Source: Rhizophagus irregularis (taxonomy: Eukaryota; Glomeromycota; Glomeromycetes; Glomerales; Glomeraceae). From it: a stretch of 64,000 nt of DNA. Shown one piece after another: positions 47,561 to 59,456 of this stretch. The stretch's first letter is position 1. Each line of letters begins with the position of its first letter. The stretch spans positions 1,364,001-1,428,000 of the forward strand of contig NC_089435.1 in NCBI RefSeq assembly GCF_026210795.1, read 5' to 3'. The translations under genes were made by a program, and so were the position numbers. A model generated the notes under the pieces. The model did no database searches. It was not told the origin of the DNA and worked only from the letters and a program-made list of their open reading frames with translations.

Positions 47561-48461
47561 TTTTTTTATATTGGTATTTTATCTCATATCATTTAATTTC
47601 AATTTTATAACCAAATAATCTGGAGTAAATTCTGGATTAATTATGCCCAATAAATGATCATTGAGCTCCTCTTAATCTTTGGAATCATTAATTATTGACT
47701 AACAACTCAAAATTTCGACTCTGATTATTATATACAGGAAGTACAGTACATTTTTGAATAATTAATAAAAATTTGGTTTACCTGGGTAGTGTATATGCCA
47801 TATTATTTTCTTGTTTATACTGTGTATTTATTACGTTCTTTTATGTCCTCTTATCATTCATGCTAATGGTTTCGGATTATAAAATTCTTTTTTCTATTAA
47901 AGCAGTTATAATTCAATCAAATAATTTCGAGGTCATAGTTACTTGTTCATATACGAAATAAATGATTTGTAAAATCATTAGAACAAGACAAGTATCATGT
48001 AAAGTATACGTATGATATTTTTTTATTTTTTTTAAAAAAAAATCTTTCATTATTTTTCTCGAGAAATATGCTGTACGTCCGAGTCTCATTTACATCTCAA
48101 TTAGTAATTTTAAAGAACTTTTGTCAATTTTTGTCTATTCTCGTCAAATTTTCTAGAATTCAACTTGCAAAATAGGAATTGTATAAGGTCTTATAAATTA
48201 AATATTATTTACTATAGATGATAAAACTTTGACAAAAAATATTTATTTGAAATTTTTTATCTTAACGGAAAAGAATGATTATCGCTAATTTCAAGATCTG
48301 CAATGATGTCATTATTTTTCATATAAACACAAACTATCAAGCATCCGGTGCTACATGTACGTTGTTCCAGATCAACAAGCTGCAGCGGTAATTATAAATA
48401 AGGCTTAATCCTTTTCATTTTTTTTTCATTTTTTTTTTAAATTTATTAAATTTATTAAATC
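47561..48461. other. Duplicated spacer upstream of unit 3
   Basis: Blocks at 48113-48270 match 38180-38270 and 38600-38680, showing the region upstream of units 2 and 3 was copied together. No gene is seen. Confidence 0.6.
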
Positions 48462-49966
48462 ATGGACGATAATAAATTTTTAACGAAATTATCACAAAAT
48501 TTACTTGATGTTTTAAATGATGAAGAATATTATGATGTTACTATTGAAGTTGGTAATGATCCTTACATAAAGATATTCCGTGCTCATATGGTTATCTTAC
48601 ACTATCGTTCTACTTATTTAAGAAGAATTTTATCAATCAATAAAAAGAAAAATGATGGAACTTTGGTACATATAAAATTACCAAATATTTTACCTGAAAT
48701 TTTTCAAATAATATTAAGGTAAGAATTAAGAAAATAATTAAATTTAAATTACCAAAATGATAATAAGATAAAATATTTTTTTTAAAAAAAATTTTAAAAA
48801 TTTACACTTTTTATTTTAGATATATTTATGGTGGAAAAATTTCTTTAGAGGAATATGATACTTCAGATATAATTAAGATTTTGGTTGCTGGAAGTGAACT
48901 TGGTCTCCAAGAATTAATCACTTATTTACAATCCTTTTTGATTGAAACTAAGGCAAATTGGATGGAATTTAATTTTAATTTGATATACAAAACAAGTTTT
49001 GAGAACGATTCTTTCTTAGAACTTCAAGAATTTTGTAATAATTTAATAACAAAAAAGCCAAACAAGATATTTAAATCTCTAAATTTTTCTTTGATTCCAG
49101 AAAAACTTTTGGTTTTACTTATTCAAAGTGATAATCTTCAAATGGACGAAATTCAAGTATGGGAAGAAGTGCTTAAATGGGGACTTGCTCAAAATCCAGA
49201 TCTTCCTTCTGATCCTACAGATTTTTCAAAAGAAGATTTTAATACTTTGAAAAATAGTTTACAACATTGCGTTCCACATATTAGATTCTATAATTTAACT
49301 TCTGAAGAATTTTCAGATGAAGTGTTACCTTATAAAAAAGTTTTACCAAAAGAATTATATAAAGATTTATTAAAATATTTTTTGGATCCCAATAACCAAT
49401 CAATTAAAACATCAAAACCTCGTATTACCACTAAAGAAATTAATATTGATTCCAAAATCATTACAATTCAACATTCCGAATTAATCTCAAAATGGATCGA
49501 TAGATTAGAAAATTCGGATGAGATAAAAGATACTTACAACTTCAAATTGTTACTTCGTGGAACTCGTGATGGATTTGCAACTAAAAAATTTCATGAAATC
49601 TGTGATAATCAACCTCGCACTGTGACAATAATTAAAGTGAAAGATAGTAAGGAAATTCTCGGTGGATATAATCCAATTAAATGGAAATCGGATAAATCTT
49701 CTGGCATTACTAAAGATAGTTTTATATTTTCTTTTAAGAATAGGGATAACTTTGAAAATTATATTTTAAGTCGCGTAGAAAATGAAAATTATGCTACATT
49801 TAATGATCATGATTTTGGTCCATCATTTGGTATCGATCTTATTCTTTATGGAAACAGTGGTAAATGTAGTAAACGGGCTTACGAGAGTCAGATCAGAGGA
49901 GCTAGTAGTATATTTTCTAGTTCATTTTTTGTGGAAGAATACGAAGTATTTCAAATTATAAAATAA
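48462..49966 (+). CDS. BTB-BACK-TLDc protein, unit 3
   Basis: Exon 1 48462-48718 (257 bp), intron 48719-48819, exon 2 48820-49966 (1147 bp); 467 residues, exactly the exon lengths of the unit 2 gene. BTB ~10-85, BACK ~95-230, TLDc ~265-467, with the same landmarks and many matching residues; the longest near-identical DNA runs from about 49390 to 49640. Differences cluster in the linker after LIQSDNLQMDE and near the C-terminus (ESQIRGASSIF). No stops. A young tandem duplicate, likely functional. Confidence 0.92.
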
Positions 49967-51853
49967 ATATCATTTAAAGTTGTCAATTTTAGTTTTTTTA
50001 AAGTATTTATTTTATTTATTAAACGCAACTTAAAATTGGTAATATCATACGGAACTTTGTTTATGTTAGTACGGGGCTAATGTGTGTGAGCTTTTTTATC
50101 TATTTTTCTTAATAAACATTTTCCGCAAAATTATCAATAAAAAAGTCACGTATGGCCTTTAGGAAACTTTATAATTTAAGATCTCTTTACTTGACCAGCG
50201 ATAGTAAATAAAGTTACTAATTTTTTCCCAAGTTTTATAACACAAAGTTTTAAAGACGCTATGACAGAGTACAATTATAACATCTTGTAAAAAAAAAATT
50301 CTCATGAAATGGTTTCCAAAAATTGAAATGTTTAAATTGGTTTTTAAGTTCATACCAGGCCTATGATTCCGTAGGACTTTTACTGTTGTTCATCATTAAG
50401 TATGTCTTGACGCTTATAAATTAGTACAGATAGAAAAAATTTCAATTGTTTTTCTTCTATTTTATATTGAGTTATAAACTTTTTGAAGTAAAATCACTAA
50501 AATTATCGTCATTAATGCCTTTAGCATTCAGTTATCGACGTAAACTCGTTCTATTTCTACATTAGAATACGAAATATATTTGCACAGTGGTGCGTTATTT
50601 GTTTTTTTAAAAAAAGTTTATTCCTATTCTAGATATTCCATACAATACTTAATAAATGAACAAATTATAAATAAAATATGATATAATAAATAAAATATAG
50701 TCAAAGGTTATTAAAGTCATAGCTTTTTCATTAGGATCGTTTATGTTGAGAAAAAAATATTGTTTTATGAGCTAAATTTTGAAAGAAATTATATAAAGAA
50801 AATTACTGAACTCGTAGTATTACCCAAAAGCTTAAAAGAATATGATAGCTTAACAATATCTGAACTATATATAGTAAAAGCATAAAGGTGAAAAAGTAAA
50901 AATTGATTGATAGATGTTCAGAAAATTATAAAAAATTGTTGCTTTCATTGTATTTGTGGGTATAATTTTCGAATTTATAATAATTACTTATTATAATCAT
51001 CAAAGCCTTTCAACAGAGAAAATTGCTGTAGTATCTAATTATATTAATATAATAGATAATGATTTATACACCTAAATATTCAGTTTTCTATATTCATTGG
51101 CTTACCAATTTTATCGGAGAAAAATGCTGATAAAATTGCTTTGCTGATAAAATTGCTTCTTACAATCTTGAAATTTTTGCCAAAATTAATCTTTTTCTAT
51201 ATAAAAACTGATGATGTAAGAAAAAATAAACAAGTGACTATTTAATGGTTTACAACATGTAATAAAAAATTGCTTTAATAAAATGCTATACTCTGTATCT
51301 CAATGGCTATAAATAATAAGTAGCTGTAAATTTATTCATAAATAGGTAATAAAATACTTTATTAATGTTGTAGGTGGAAACGGAATCTATGTGGATTCCG
51401 AATCCACATATGTGGATACGGGATGGGATGCTGGCCAGAATTAAAGCATAGTGGATTTCGTAATGCTGGCCAAGATTATTTTAAATTCTAATATTATTAC
51501 CATTGTTTTATAAAATTATTAAAACACTAAAAGATTATTATACCTAACTTATAAATCTATAAATTAAAATGATATCAAATTTTTTTTTTTGTATGTTATA
51601 GAAATAGATATTTATTTAAAACTTAATTTTATCTTAATCACTAGTTGTTGAAAAATTTAGAATTTATATATAATTTACTAATGAATGATATTTTAAGATT
51701 ATAACAAAAAAGAATTATAAGCTAAAAATAATTTTTTTTTTATAAATATGTTAAACAGTAAGTATTTTATACGGCGTATGAAAATGCCTTTTATTTAAAT
51801 CACATGAATGACAAATTTTTTCATTACAATGTATTTTTAAAGGAATTGAATTT
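49967..51853. other. Spacer, no gene seen
   Basis: The first ~550 bp repeat the 3' flank of units 1 and 2. At 51377-51480 there is a palindromic stretch (TATGTGGATTCCGAATCCAC) and two copies of the dispersed ATGCTGGCCAGAATTAA motif. No gene is recognised. Confidence 0.5.
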
Positions 51854-51897
51854 CTCAACGCAGATCAGCGCATCGAAAAAATTATGGTCCGAAAAAT
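51854..51897 (+). promoter_or_regulatory. Second copy of the Sel1-kinase upstream box
   Basis: Matches 20773-20816 (CTCAACGCAGATCAG..., ATGGTCCGAAAAAT). It lies 201 bp before the pseudogene's ATG, compared with 206 bp in the intact gene. Confidence 0.5.
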
Positions 51898-52054
51898 ATA
51901 TATATTTTTTTTTGTTGTTTCTATTTTTTGGTTAAAGCTTTCTTTTCAGTAACTTTAATGAAATATTGAAATATTGGAAAAGTTTTCGTCTAAAAAATAT
52001 TTGTCTAGAAAAATAATAATTTTTTTGGTAAAATAAATTTCTAAAATAAAACAA

Positions 52055-52400
52055 ATGAAACCCAAATTTAGTAAATCTAATATTTCAGTTACTGATATAG
52101 TAAACACCAAAAATTGCTCATATTGCAATAAACCTTTTACTGAAAAATTATGGTGTAAAAAATGTATTAATTCTTTAGAAAAATCAGCAGAAAATGGTAA
52201 TAAAGTAGCAATATTTAATTTAGCTAAAAGGTTTACAATGGGGAAGGAACAGAAAAGAATTTAGAAAAAGCCTTTTATTGGTATCATAAAGCAGCAGAAA
52301 ATGGTGATATTTATGCAATGAATTATTTTGCCAATAGATATTATTATGGAGAAGGAACAGAAAAGAATTTAGAAAAAGCCTTTTATTGTCCCAGTAAATA
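52055..52400 (+). pseudogene. Truncated, frameshifted Sel1-kinase gene
   Basis: Begins like the intact gene at 20979 (NCSYCNKPFTEKLWCKKCIN), then loses one base at about 52230 (GGTTTAC where the intact gene has GGTATTAC). The Sel1 repeats continue in another frame (EGTEKNLEKAFYWYHKAAEN, then two units) before a stop near 52400. All remaining repeats and the kinase domain are absent. The pogo element begins 45 bp later, but no gene remainder is found beyond it at 59457. Confidence 0.85.
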
Positions 52401-52764
52401 GTCATCATTTGTAATTTATATTATATTCATTTGGAATATGTGTACAGTTCACCCTCGCTATAGTGAAGCTCATGGGCTGAAAACTAAAATTCACTATAGT
52501 AAGGGAATTCACTAATCACGTATAGTAAATAAAGATAAGATTTTCACTATATTAAAAATCCATTATTATCACGTGATGTATATTATAAAGTAATAATTAA
52601 AAGTCACGACGACTAAGCTTATTTTTATAAAAAACACATGCAATAAAATAAATTTTCTTTGTTTTTTTGTAAACCTGCGCATAAATACTTTTTATATTTA
52701 TGTCACTCAAAGATTATTACTTTATTAAGTATGATAAACGCAATACTGCAAATCTGTAATACAA

Positions 52765-54650
52765 TCATTTATAAAGACTATCCTGATCAATTTGGTATTC
52801 AATAAAACCTTCACACTCTTCATGATTATAAAAGTCCCCTTCGTTAAAATATAAAGTTTCAAAATTAATATTATCAACGTCCATAATATTATCTTTATCA
52901 CCTATTCTATTCATATTATTATTATCAACACCATCAACGCTATCATTAGTTTTAACAAATAGGTCTAAACTCATTTGCTTCTTTGAAAAAAAATTATTTC
53001 TGTAAACTTCCCTTCTAGCTTTTTTCATAGCTTTAAAAGCACCTTTATCAATAATATCTTGACTTTTATTTTGTTCTAAATAAATAAAAATTTTATCAAA
53101 CGCGGCCAAAACTTCAGAGCTAGATACTGAAGTAATTTCCCTATCACTTTCATCATCAGAAATGGAGTTATTTTCTTTAAGAATGGCAACTATCTGTTCT
53201 TCAGTTAGTGTCTCACCAGTAATTTCATTCTCCTGATCTAATTTAATATATTCTTCAGCGGTAAGGGGATGTATATATTCAAGTTTATCAATTAAATCTT
53301 GGATTTCTTTACGTTCATTCTCTTCACGTTCATTCTCTTCTATTTCATCTTGAGAATCTGTATCATCTAATGGCAAAATTCCTGCATCTCTCCAGCAGTT
53401 AAATATAGTTTGAGAAAGAACTTTATCCCAGGCTGATACCACATACTTAATAGCTTTTTTGATATCAATTGGTGACTTACTATTGCCTGTTTCTTGTTGA
53501 TAATCAAAGGCCTTGATACGATTTTTAAGGAGCAATTTTCGATAGTGTGCCTACAAATATATAAATATGGTAAGTTTAATTTCGTAATAATTAAAAAATT
53601 GCATTAAAATTTTTCAGAATTAATTACCTTAAAACTATTAATAATACCTTTATCACAAGGTTGCAGATGCGCGGTTGTGTTAGGAGGTAAAAACTTAATT
53701 TCTATATTAGTCAATTCTACACCTTCGTATAAAGCATGAACAGGAGCGTTATCTACAAGAAGAAGAATTTTTCTTCCTTTTAATCTCATTGTTGCATCAA
53801 ATTGACGAATCCAATCATTCCAAATGGAGACTTGCATCCAAGCTTTTATATTCCAGTAATATTCTACCGGTAAAGATGACTTGGGTAAGTTTTTCAAGGG
53901 ACGAGGGTTTTTGTATTTATGAATAAATACTGGTTTAAGCTTTTCTCTACCAGTTGCATTAGAACGAATAAGAATTGTCACACGATCTTTTGATTGCTTT
54001 CGTCCAGATATAGGTTTATCAGAAATCGTTCTTTTAGGTTCCATTTTCCAATACAAACCAGTTTCATCACAATTGAAAACATCATCAAGACTATATCCAC
54101 AAATCAAATCTTGAAGCTCTTTCCTAAATTCATCAAGTTTCTCAAGTGGTGCACTTGCAGCCTCTCCTTGCTTTAAATAACAAGAAAGATTGTGCCTTTT
54201 TTTAAATCCATTAATCCAACCATTACTTCCTTTAAAATTTTCAATCTTATATAAAGATGCAAACATCATAGCTTTTTCATGTAAAACTTGATCACTAATA
54301 TCAACACTATTTTCCAAAGCTTTTAATACCCATAACGTAAGTGCTTCTTCAATTTCTGGAAAAATCACCCTAACTTGTCTTTTACCTTTAGCTTCAGGTG
54401 CTTGGGGATCAATTTCAAGCCATTTTTGTGAATTTTTTAACGTACTACTAATACATCCTTCACTAACATCAAATAATTTCGCTAGTTCTTTATTTTTTAG
54501 AGAAGGTTCAGTAACTTTTTTAAGACATATTTCATGTTTTTGGGCAAGAGTCAAGGAGGCTCTTTTTGGCAAAGTTTTTTCTTGGGATATTATACCTTTG
54601 CCTATGGTTATTTGAGTACGCGAAGTTCTTTTATTTTGAGTTTTGGGCAT
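52765..54650 (-). CDS. pogo/Tigger (CENP-B-like) DDE transposase
   Basis: Exon 1 54650-53628, 77-bp intron 53551-53627 (GTAATT...TTGTAG), exon 2 53550-52765; 602 residues, uninterrupted. Order: psq-type HTH (~30-75, LTLAQKHEICLKKV), CENP-B HTH (~100-155, GSNGWINGFKKRHNLS), and the DDE_1 catalytic core with Asp195 (NCDETGLYW), Asp300 (LLLVDNAPVH) and Asp333 (LQPCDKGII). This is the D,D,D triad of the pogo group. The C-terminal half is acidic (runs of Glu, Ser, Asp). It binds the terminal repeats and catalyses cut-and-paste at TA. All key residues and both splice sites are present, so it may be active, although the MULE insertion now separates its 5' region from the right end. Confidence 0.92.
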
Positions 54651-54843
54651 AGTGTGTGAAGAAAATAATTAACTAGATCAGGATTACTTTTATTATAATC
54701 AAAATAAAATATGATACTTTTCCTTTTTAGTTTAAATCACGAAAAAATTCTAGCTTCTAAAGGCAAATTCGAATTCAAATAAATTATACGTGATAAAAAA
54801 AGGTAGATAGACAAACTGTACGGTACGATCAGCTGAACTGTAC

Positions 54844-54986
54844 CAGTGTTGGCAAATTTTGAGGTCATTTCACTTTTTTGAAATGACCTTAGGTCATTTT
54901 GTATATGATCACGTGATATATTCATAGTAAAATCATGACGTAATCAGGTCATTTAAAGGTCATTTCAAGGTCATTTGCCAACACTG
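54844..54986. mobile_element. 143-bp hAT-type MITE, duplication AACTGTAC
   Basis: CAGTGTTGGCAAAT and its inverse ATTTGCCAACACTG bound the element. AACTGTAC is duplicated at 54836-54843 and 54987-54994. The 8-bp duplication and CAGTG start fit hAT MITEs. AGGTCATTT repeats fill the inside. The target is the MULE's own terminal repeat. Confidence 0.9.
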
Positions 54987-55320
54987 AACTGTACGGTACG
55001 ATTAATTATAATAAAATCCATACAGTACAGTATAGCACTTATATATATATATATACATATAAGTCTTGTATTGTACCATACAGTTAAATTGTAACAAATT
55101 TCGTACAGTACAATTGTAAAAATAAATGATTATCACGTGATTCTTATATTAAATTCACAATTAAAAAAGTTCTTTATTAATAAAATTATAAATAAATAAA
55201 TAGTTATATTAACTGTTAACGTGCGCAAATATTTTTATTATTGTCATTGGAAAATTACTTTATTTTACTTCGAACATGCTGCACTCTCTATAAAAGTAAT
55301 TGAAAATCATGTTGAAAAAA

Positions 55321-58300
55321 TTATAAACCTAAGAGTTTGTTTCTTTTCTCAAGCAGTGCAATTTCCCTTTCAAGCTCATCATTTGCCTGCTTTCGAATAG
55401 CTAGTGTTTCTTGCGCCAAAGTATTAACTTTTCTTTGTTGATCAAAACATGGATCTCTGTTTGATTCAATAATTTCAATAGTATCATTTTCCTTATTATG
55501 AGAATTACTTTTTTGTTTTTTTACTGTACTCAAGGATGAAGTTTGTTTACATTTACGCTTTTTTGCTAAAATAATTAAAATACAAATTATTACGTTAAAT
55601 ATATTTTAAAAATAATTAAAATAATTAATTATACTTACCCGCTCTTTTCTCAGCTTGAATTGATCGTGCCAATTCAGATTTATCTCTATAAGATTCAGGA
55701 ATATTATATTTTTCATAGACATTTCCACTTTCCCACTGTCGTTTATCAAAGTTACATCCTCTAAAAAAAAGGAATTTTAATAAATATTTAATAAGTTTTA
55801 TATACAAACAAATAAAAAGTTTTACCTAACAATTCCGGCAAGAAGTGATAAATTACGTCCATCATGATTTACGTTTGCATGTGCACTTTCTCCCACATTG
55901 GTATTATTTGGTGTTTGATTCCAAATAATATGATCCATTTTGGTAAATGCAATTGATATACCCGATAGTACCCATGAAACACGTTTATCTTTTACCCAAG
56001 CTATAAAAAAAATACTTTAATATTTGTTTGAATTTTGACGAAAAGTTAAATTTAATGATTACCTTCTGCTCCTAATTCGCCACTAGATTGTATTTTATCT
56101 AATACTATTAACACTTCTTTTTGTGCATCTAAAGTTGGTACTAAATACATAGCACTTCGAATTTCACTTGATATCTGCTTATTTTTGTCAATATTTCTAA
56201 ATAAAAAAAAATAAAATATGATTATAAATTAGTAATTAATTCAATTAGATTATAAAAAATTATTAATGCATCTAATTACCGCTTATAATGAACTTGGCAA
56301 AGTTTATATATATGTTGTAAATGCTCAACTGGCGTTAAATTTGGATACTTTGAATTTAAATATCGACCTAAACCTAATTAAATATTAAATTTTATTAATA
56401 CCTATACTCAAATAATTCGAATTTATACTGTAGTTTAGCTTACCTAAAGCTTGCCCTTTGTGTTGATCTGCGATAATACATCCCAAACCCCTTCCATGAA
56501 TATGATAAAAATTAAATATTTCACCCGTATCTTTTTCTATGCAATTAAACAAGTCTTCAAATAGGTTTTGATATGCATCAGCCGTCTCAATATTTGTAAA
56601 TATTCGTGCAAAAGTTAAAGCTATATATATTTTTAAAGCAATTAAATTAAAATTATAAAAAATTAAATAAATTAAAGTAAATAAAATTTAACTCACTTTT
56701 TTGTATTCGTGATACATATGCTGATACTTCCCATTCATTTGTAACACCATGAATTCTTTTGAATGCCATATCAATTTCAAAATATGTCAATTCAGGAATT
56801 GCTTTAAGTTGTTGCTTTGTAGCACATACAACAATATATTGGCCACTATCAAGAAATCCTGTAAAATAAAATAAATTAAATATAAAAAATTAAATTACGA
56901 TTAAAAAAGTGATATAAACGTATTACGCGTAATACAATTTACTTACGAATTGATCGAATATATGGATCTTCACTTTTTTCATGTTTCATAAATTCATGTG
57001 TAACTCCCAAGATATTTTGTCCATATGGATATTGTGAACGCCGAGTTTTGCCAATATAATAATCAATTTTAGATTGATTATTCAATGATGGATGTAATTC
57101 ACTTAATTGTTTTCCATTTAAGTAGTTTTGAATCATTGTTCCTATTTATTTTATATTATTTTAATTAGCTTATATAAATAATTATGATTTATATTTGTGT
57201 AATTTAACTTACCAGTTAAAAACTTTCTTCTTGTTAAATCAAGAGTATGTTCATTATTGATTATATTTTGAAGTTGATTTTTGATATTATATGGGGTTTT
57301 ATAAGGTGGTGGAGGTGGATGATTATGTTTTCCCACCGATACAGTTGCAATAAATGGGCATTCCTTTAAATTTTCTGGAATTATATGGTAGAATGTAACC
57401 GGACATGCACTAGCCTTCTTACTCACAGATCCTTTAACAATTCGATTTTTGACTTTATGCAAAAATGCTAATGAAACAATAATTATTAATTATTTTAGAT
57501 AACAAAAAGAATACAGTTATTAATTAATTTACTTACGACATTCATCAGATCGTGCAATATTAGGTCGTACCATAAAACACTCATCTACCGTATTAACTTC
57601 ATCGTTCTGCAATTTAAATATTAAATTAATTTATTTATTTTAAAAATATATGTATAACACAGCAAAAAAATATTTATAAAAATAAATTTGAACTAAAATT
57701 TTTGTGCGAAAAAAATAAAATTACATAAAAAATCATTTTCTATCGAATTTAGAATTAAAATCCACTATGCTAATTGCCAAATTTAGTTAAAAACATTTTT
57801 GTATAAAATTACTTTTTAGTGAAACGGATCACCAGATTTTTACCTTAAAATCGATACCATAAAGATGATAGGAATATTCACTAAACATCGTTTCTAATAA
57901 TTCCAGATCAACATTATTTGGAATTGTTAAATATCGGTGTTTTTCTTTTGGTTTCCAATTAGTACATCCAATAAACTTTTTTTTGATGTTATTAAACCAG
58001 CCACCTGAAAATATTATAAATTTTAGATAATTAAATAATAATAATTATAATTTTAAAAGAACTTATTATATAATTTATACGTACTTGATTAAATTCACAT
58101 AATTTTGGTATACCGTTACATTTTACTCCATTTTGATCAATATATTCACAATGACATTCATATGCTTTAGCGAACACACTACAAAATAAATTAGTTATTT
58201 TATGAACTTTAATATATTATTATATAGTATTTATAAATTAAAATAAATATATGAATTACTAACCAAAGAGTTGTTTTCTCATGAAATTTTTCATTGGCGT

Positions 58301-58974
58301 CAAATATATTTTTGAAAAAGGATTTAGAAAAATCCACAGATGTATGACCAACATCTAATTCTTTGGACGCAAATTCACATACTTTAACACTAAGGCAATT
58401 ACGTTGTTCCTTGGATACTCTGATTCCAGGAAAAAAATCACAATTTTGTACTTTGCGAATTGTACCATTGCCTCCATATGAATATTGAATATTATTCATA
58501 GCAAACGCTTTTTGTGCTTCATTCTCATCCCAACCTGATACATTATAAATACTTGCGAAACCAGTTTCAGATGTATTAGGATATTCTTGAAATTCTAAAT
58601 AATAGTGAACCTCAGATGCCGTTAAATTTCTACCAAATTTAGCAGTATTTTGGGTAGGCCACTATTGAATATATAAAATATAGAAATAATAATTAATAAA
58701 TATAAAGTTTAATTTAAAAAATTATTTTGGTAATTTTAATGGTACTAAATACAAGGATAAATGCTAATTTTAGCATTAGAAACATATTTCTAAGGAATCT
58801 ATTCATGTAAAATATCTGTTATACAAAAAATAAATACTAAAATTGGTTTATTGCGGCACTTTCCGAAATTGACCACCTGCTGAAACAACTATTTTGACCT
58901 TTTCAGCATGTTTAGCCCAGGTTATATACCTCTTCGATAATTTCTTTATTGACTTCGGTAGAAATTTCTGCCAT
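55321..58974 (-). CDS. Mutator-like (MULE) transposase, 14 exons
   Basis: Splicing by GT-AG sites gives exons at 58974-58930, 58661-58264, 58178-58081, 58004-57844, 57606-57537, 57467-57213, 57141-56947, 56858-56697, 56620-56444, 56373-56280, 56196-56063, 56000-55826, 55760-55639 and 55565-55321: 2331 nt in frame, 776 residues. A FLYWCH/WRKY-GCM1-like zinc motif (ACPVTF...CPF...KHNHPPP, ~275-310) precedes the MULE core. Catalytic residues are Asp437 (YFEIDMAFKR), Asp513 (CIIADQHKGQA) and Glu634 (VGESAHA), with the usual C546xxH549 between the second Asp and the Glu. The C-terminus has KKRK and a coiled coil (ANDELEREIALLEKRNK). No stops: probably a functional transposase. Exon 1 (15 codons) is the least certain. 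Confidence 0.85.
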
Positions 58975-59456
58975 TTTTGTTGTAAGATTTATATGTATAA
59001 AGTCTTTGTTGACTTTTAGACGTGTTTCTTTGACGTGTTTCTTTGGGAGAGTGAGAAAAAAAAAAAAAGTCTGATCATAGATCGTTTGGTTGTACAAGTG
59101 TTATACTGTACACTGTACTAAAATTTTATTGTTACATAAATGATCGTACAACCACAAATGTACAGTACAGTTCAGCTGATCGTACTGTACAGTTTATATG
59201 TATACTCATAAAAAATTCACTAATTAATTGTGTAACATTTGAAAAATTCGTTATAGCAAAAATCTTTACTATATCAAGGGTCATTTTATTAACACTGGTT
59301 CCAGTATTTAAATTCGAATTACGAGATACAGAAAATTTATTATAAAATTCACTATATCAAGAATTATTATTTATAAAAAAATCCGTACCTAGACTTTTCT
59401 TCATTATAGTAAGTTATTCACTATATAAAAATTCACTATAGCGAGGGTGAACTGTA

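Larger units (their letters stand above)
54813..59195 (-). mobile_element. Mutator-like element (MULE) nested in the pogo element
   Basis: AAACTGTACGGTACGATCAG (54813) and its inverse ending at 59195 differ by one base over 31 bp. A MITE splits the left end. The element encloses an intact multi-exon MULE transposase. I could not see a clear 8-11-bp duplication outside these ends (TAGATAGAC versus ATATGTATA), so the exact boundary may differ by some bases. Confidence 0.75.
52445..59454 (-). mobile_element. pogo/Tigger-type transposon (with nested elements)
   Basis: Ends CAGTTCACCCTCGCTATAGT (52445) and its exact inverse (to 59454) are flanked by TA (52443-52444, 59455-59456). Subterminal TTCACTATA words repeat at both ends. 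It encodes a CENP-B/pogo transposase on the minus strand. Subtracting the Mutator-like insertion (54813-59195) leaves about 2.6 kb, a normal pogo size, so the 7-kb length is due to nesting. Confidence 0.88.

Noticed and set aside
52445-59454. Reading the 7-kb TA-flanked unit as one composite transposon with a MULE gene as cargo
   Set aside because: The MULE has its own matched terminal repeats, and removing it leaves a normal-sized pogo element.
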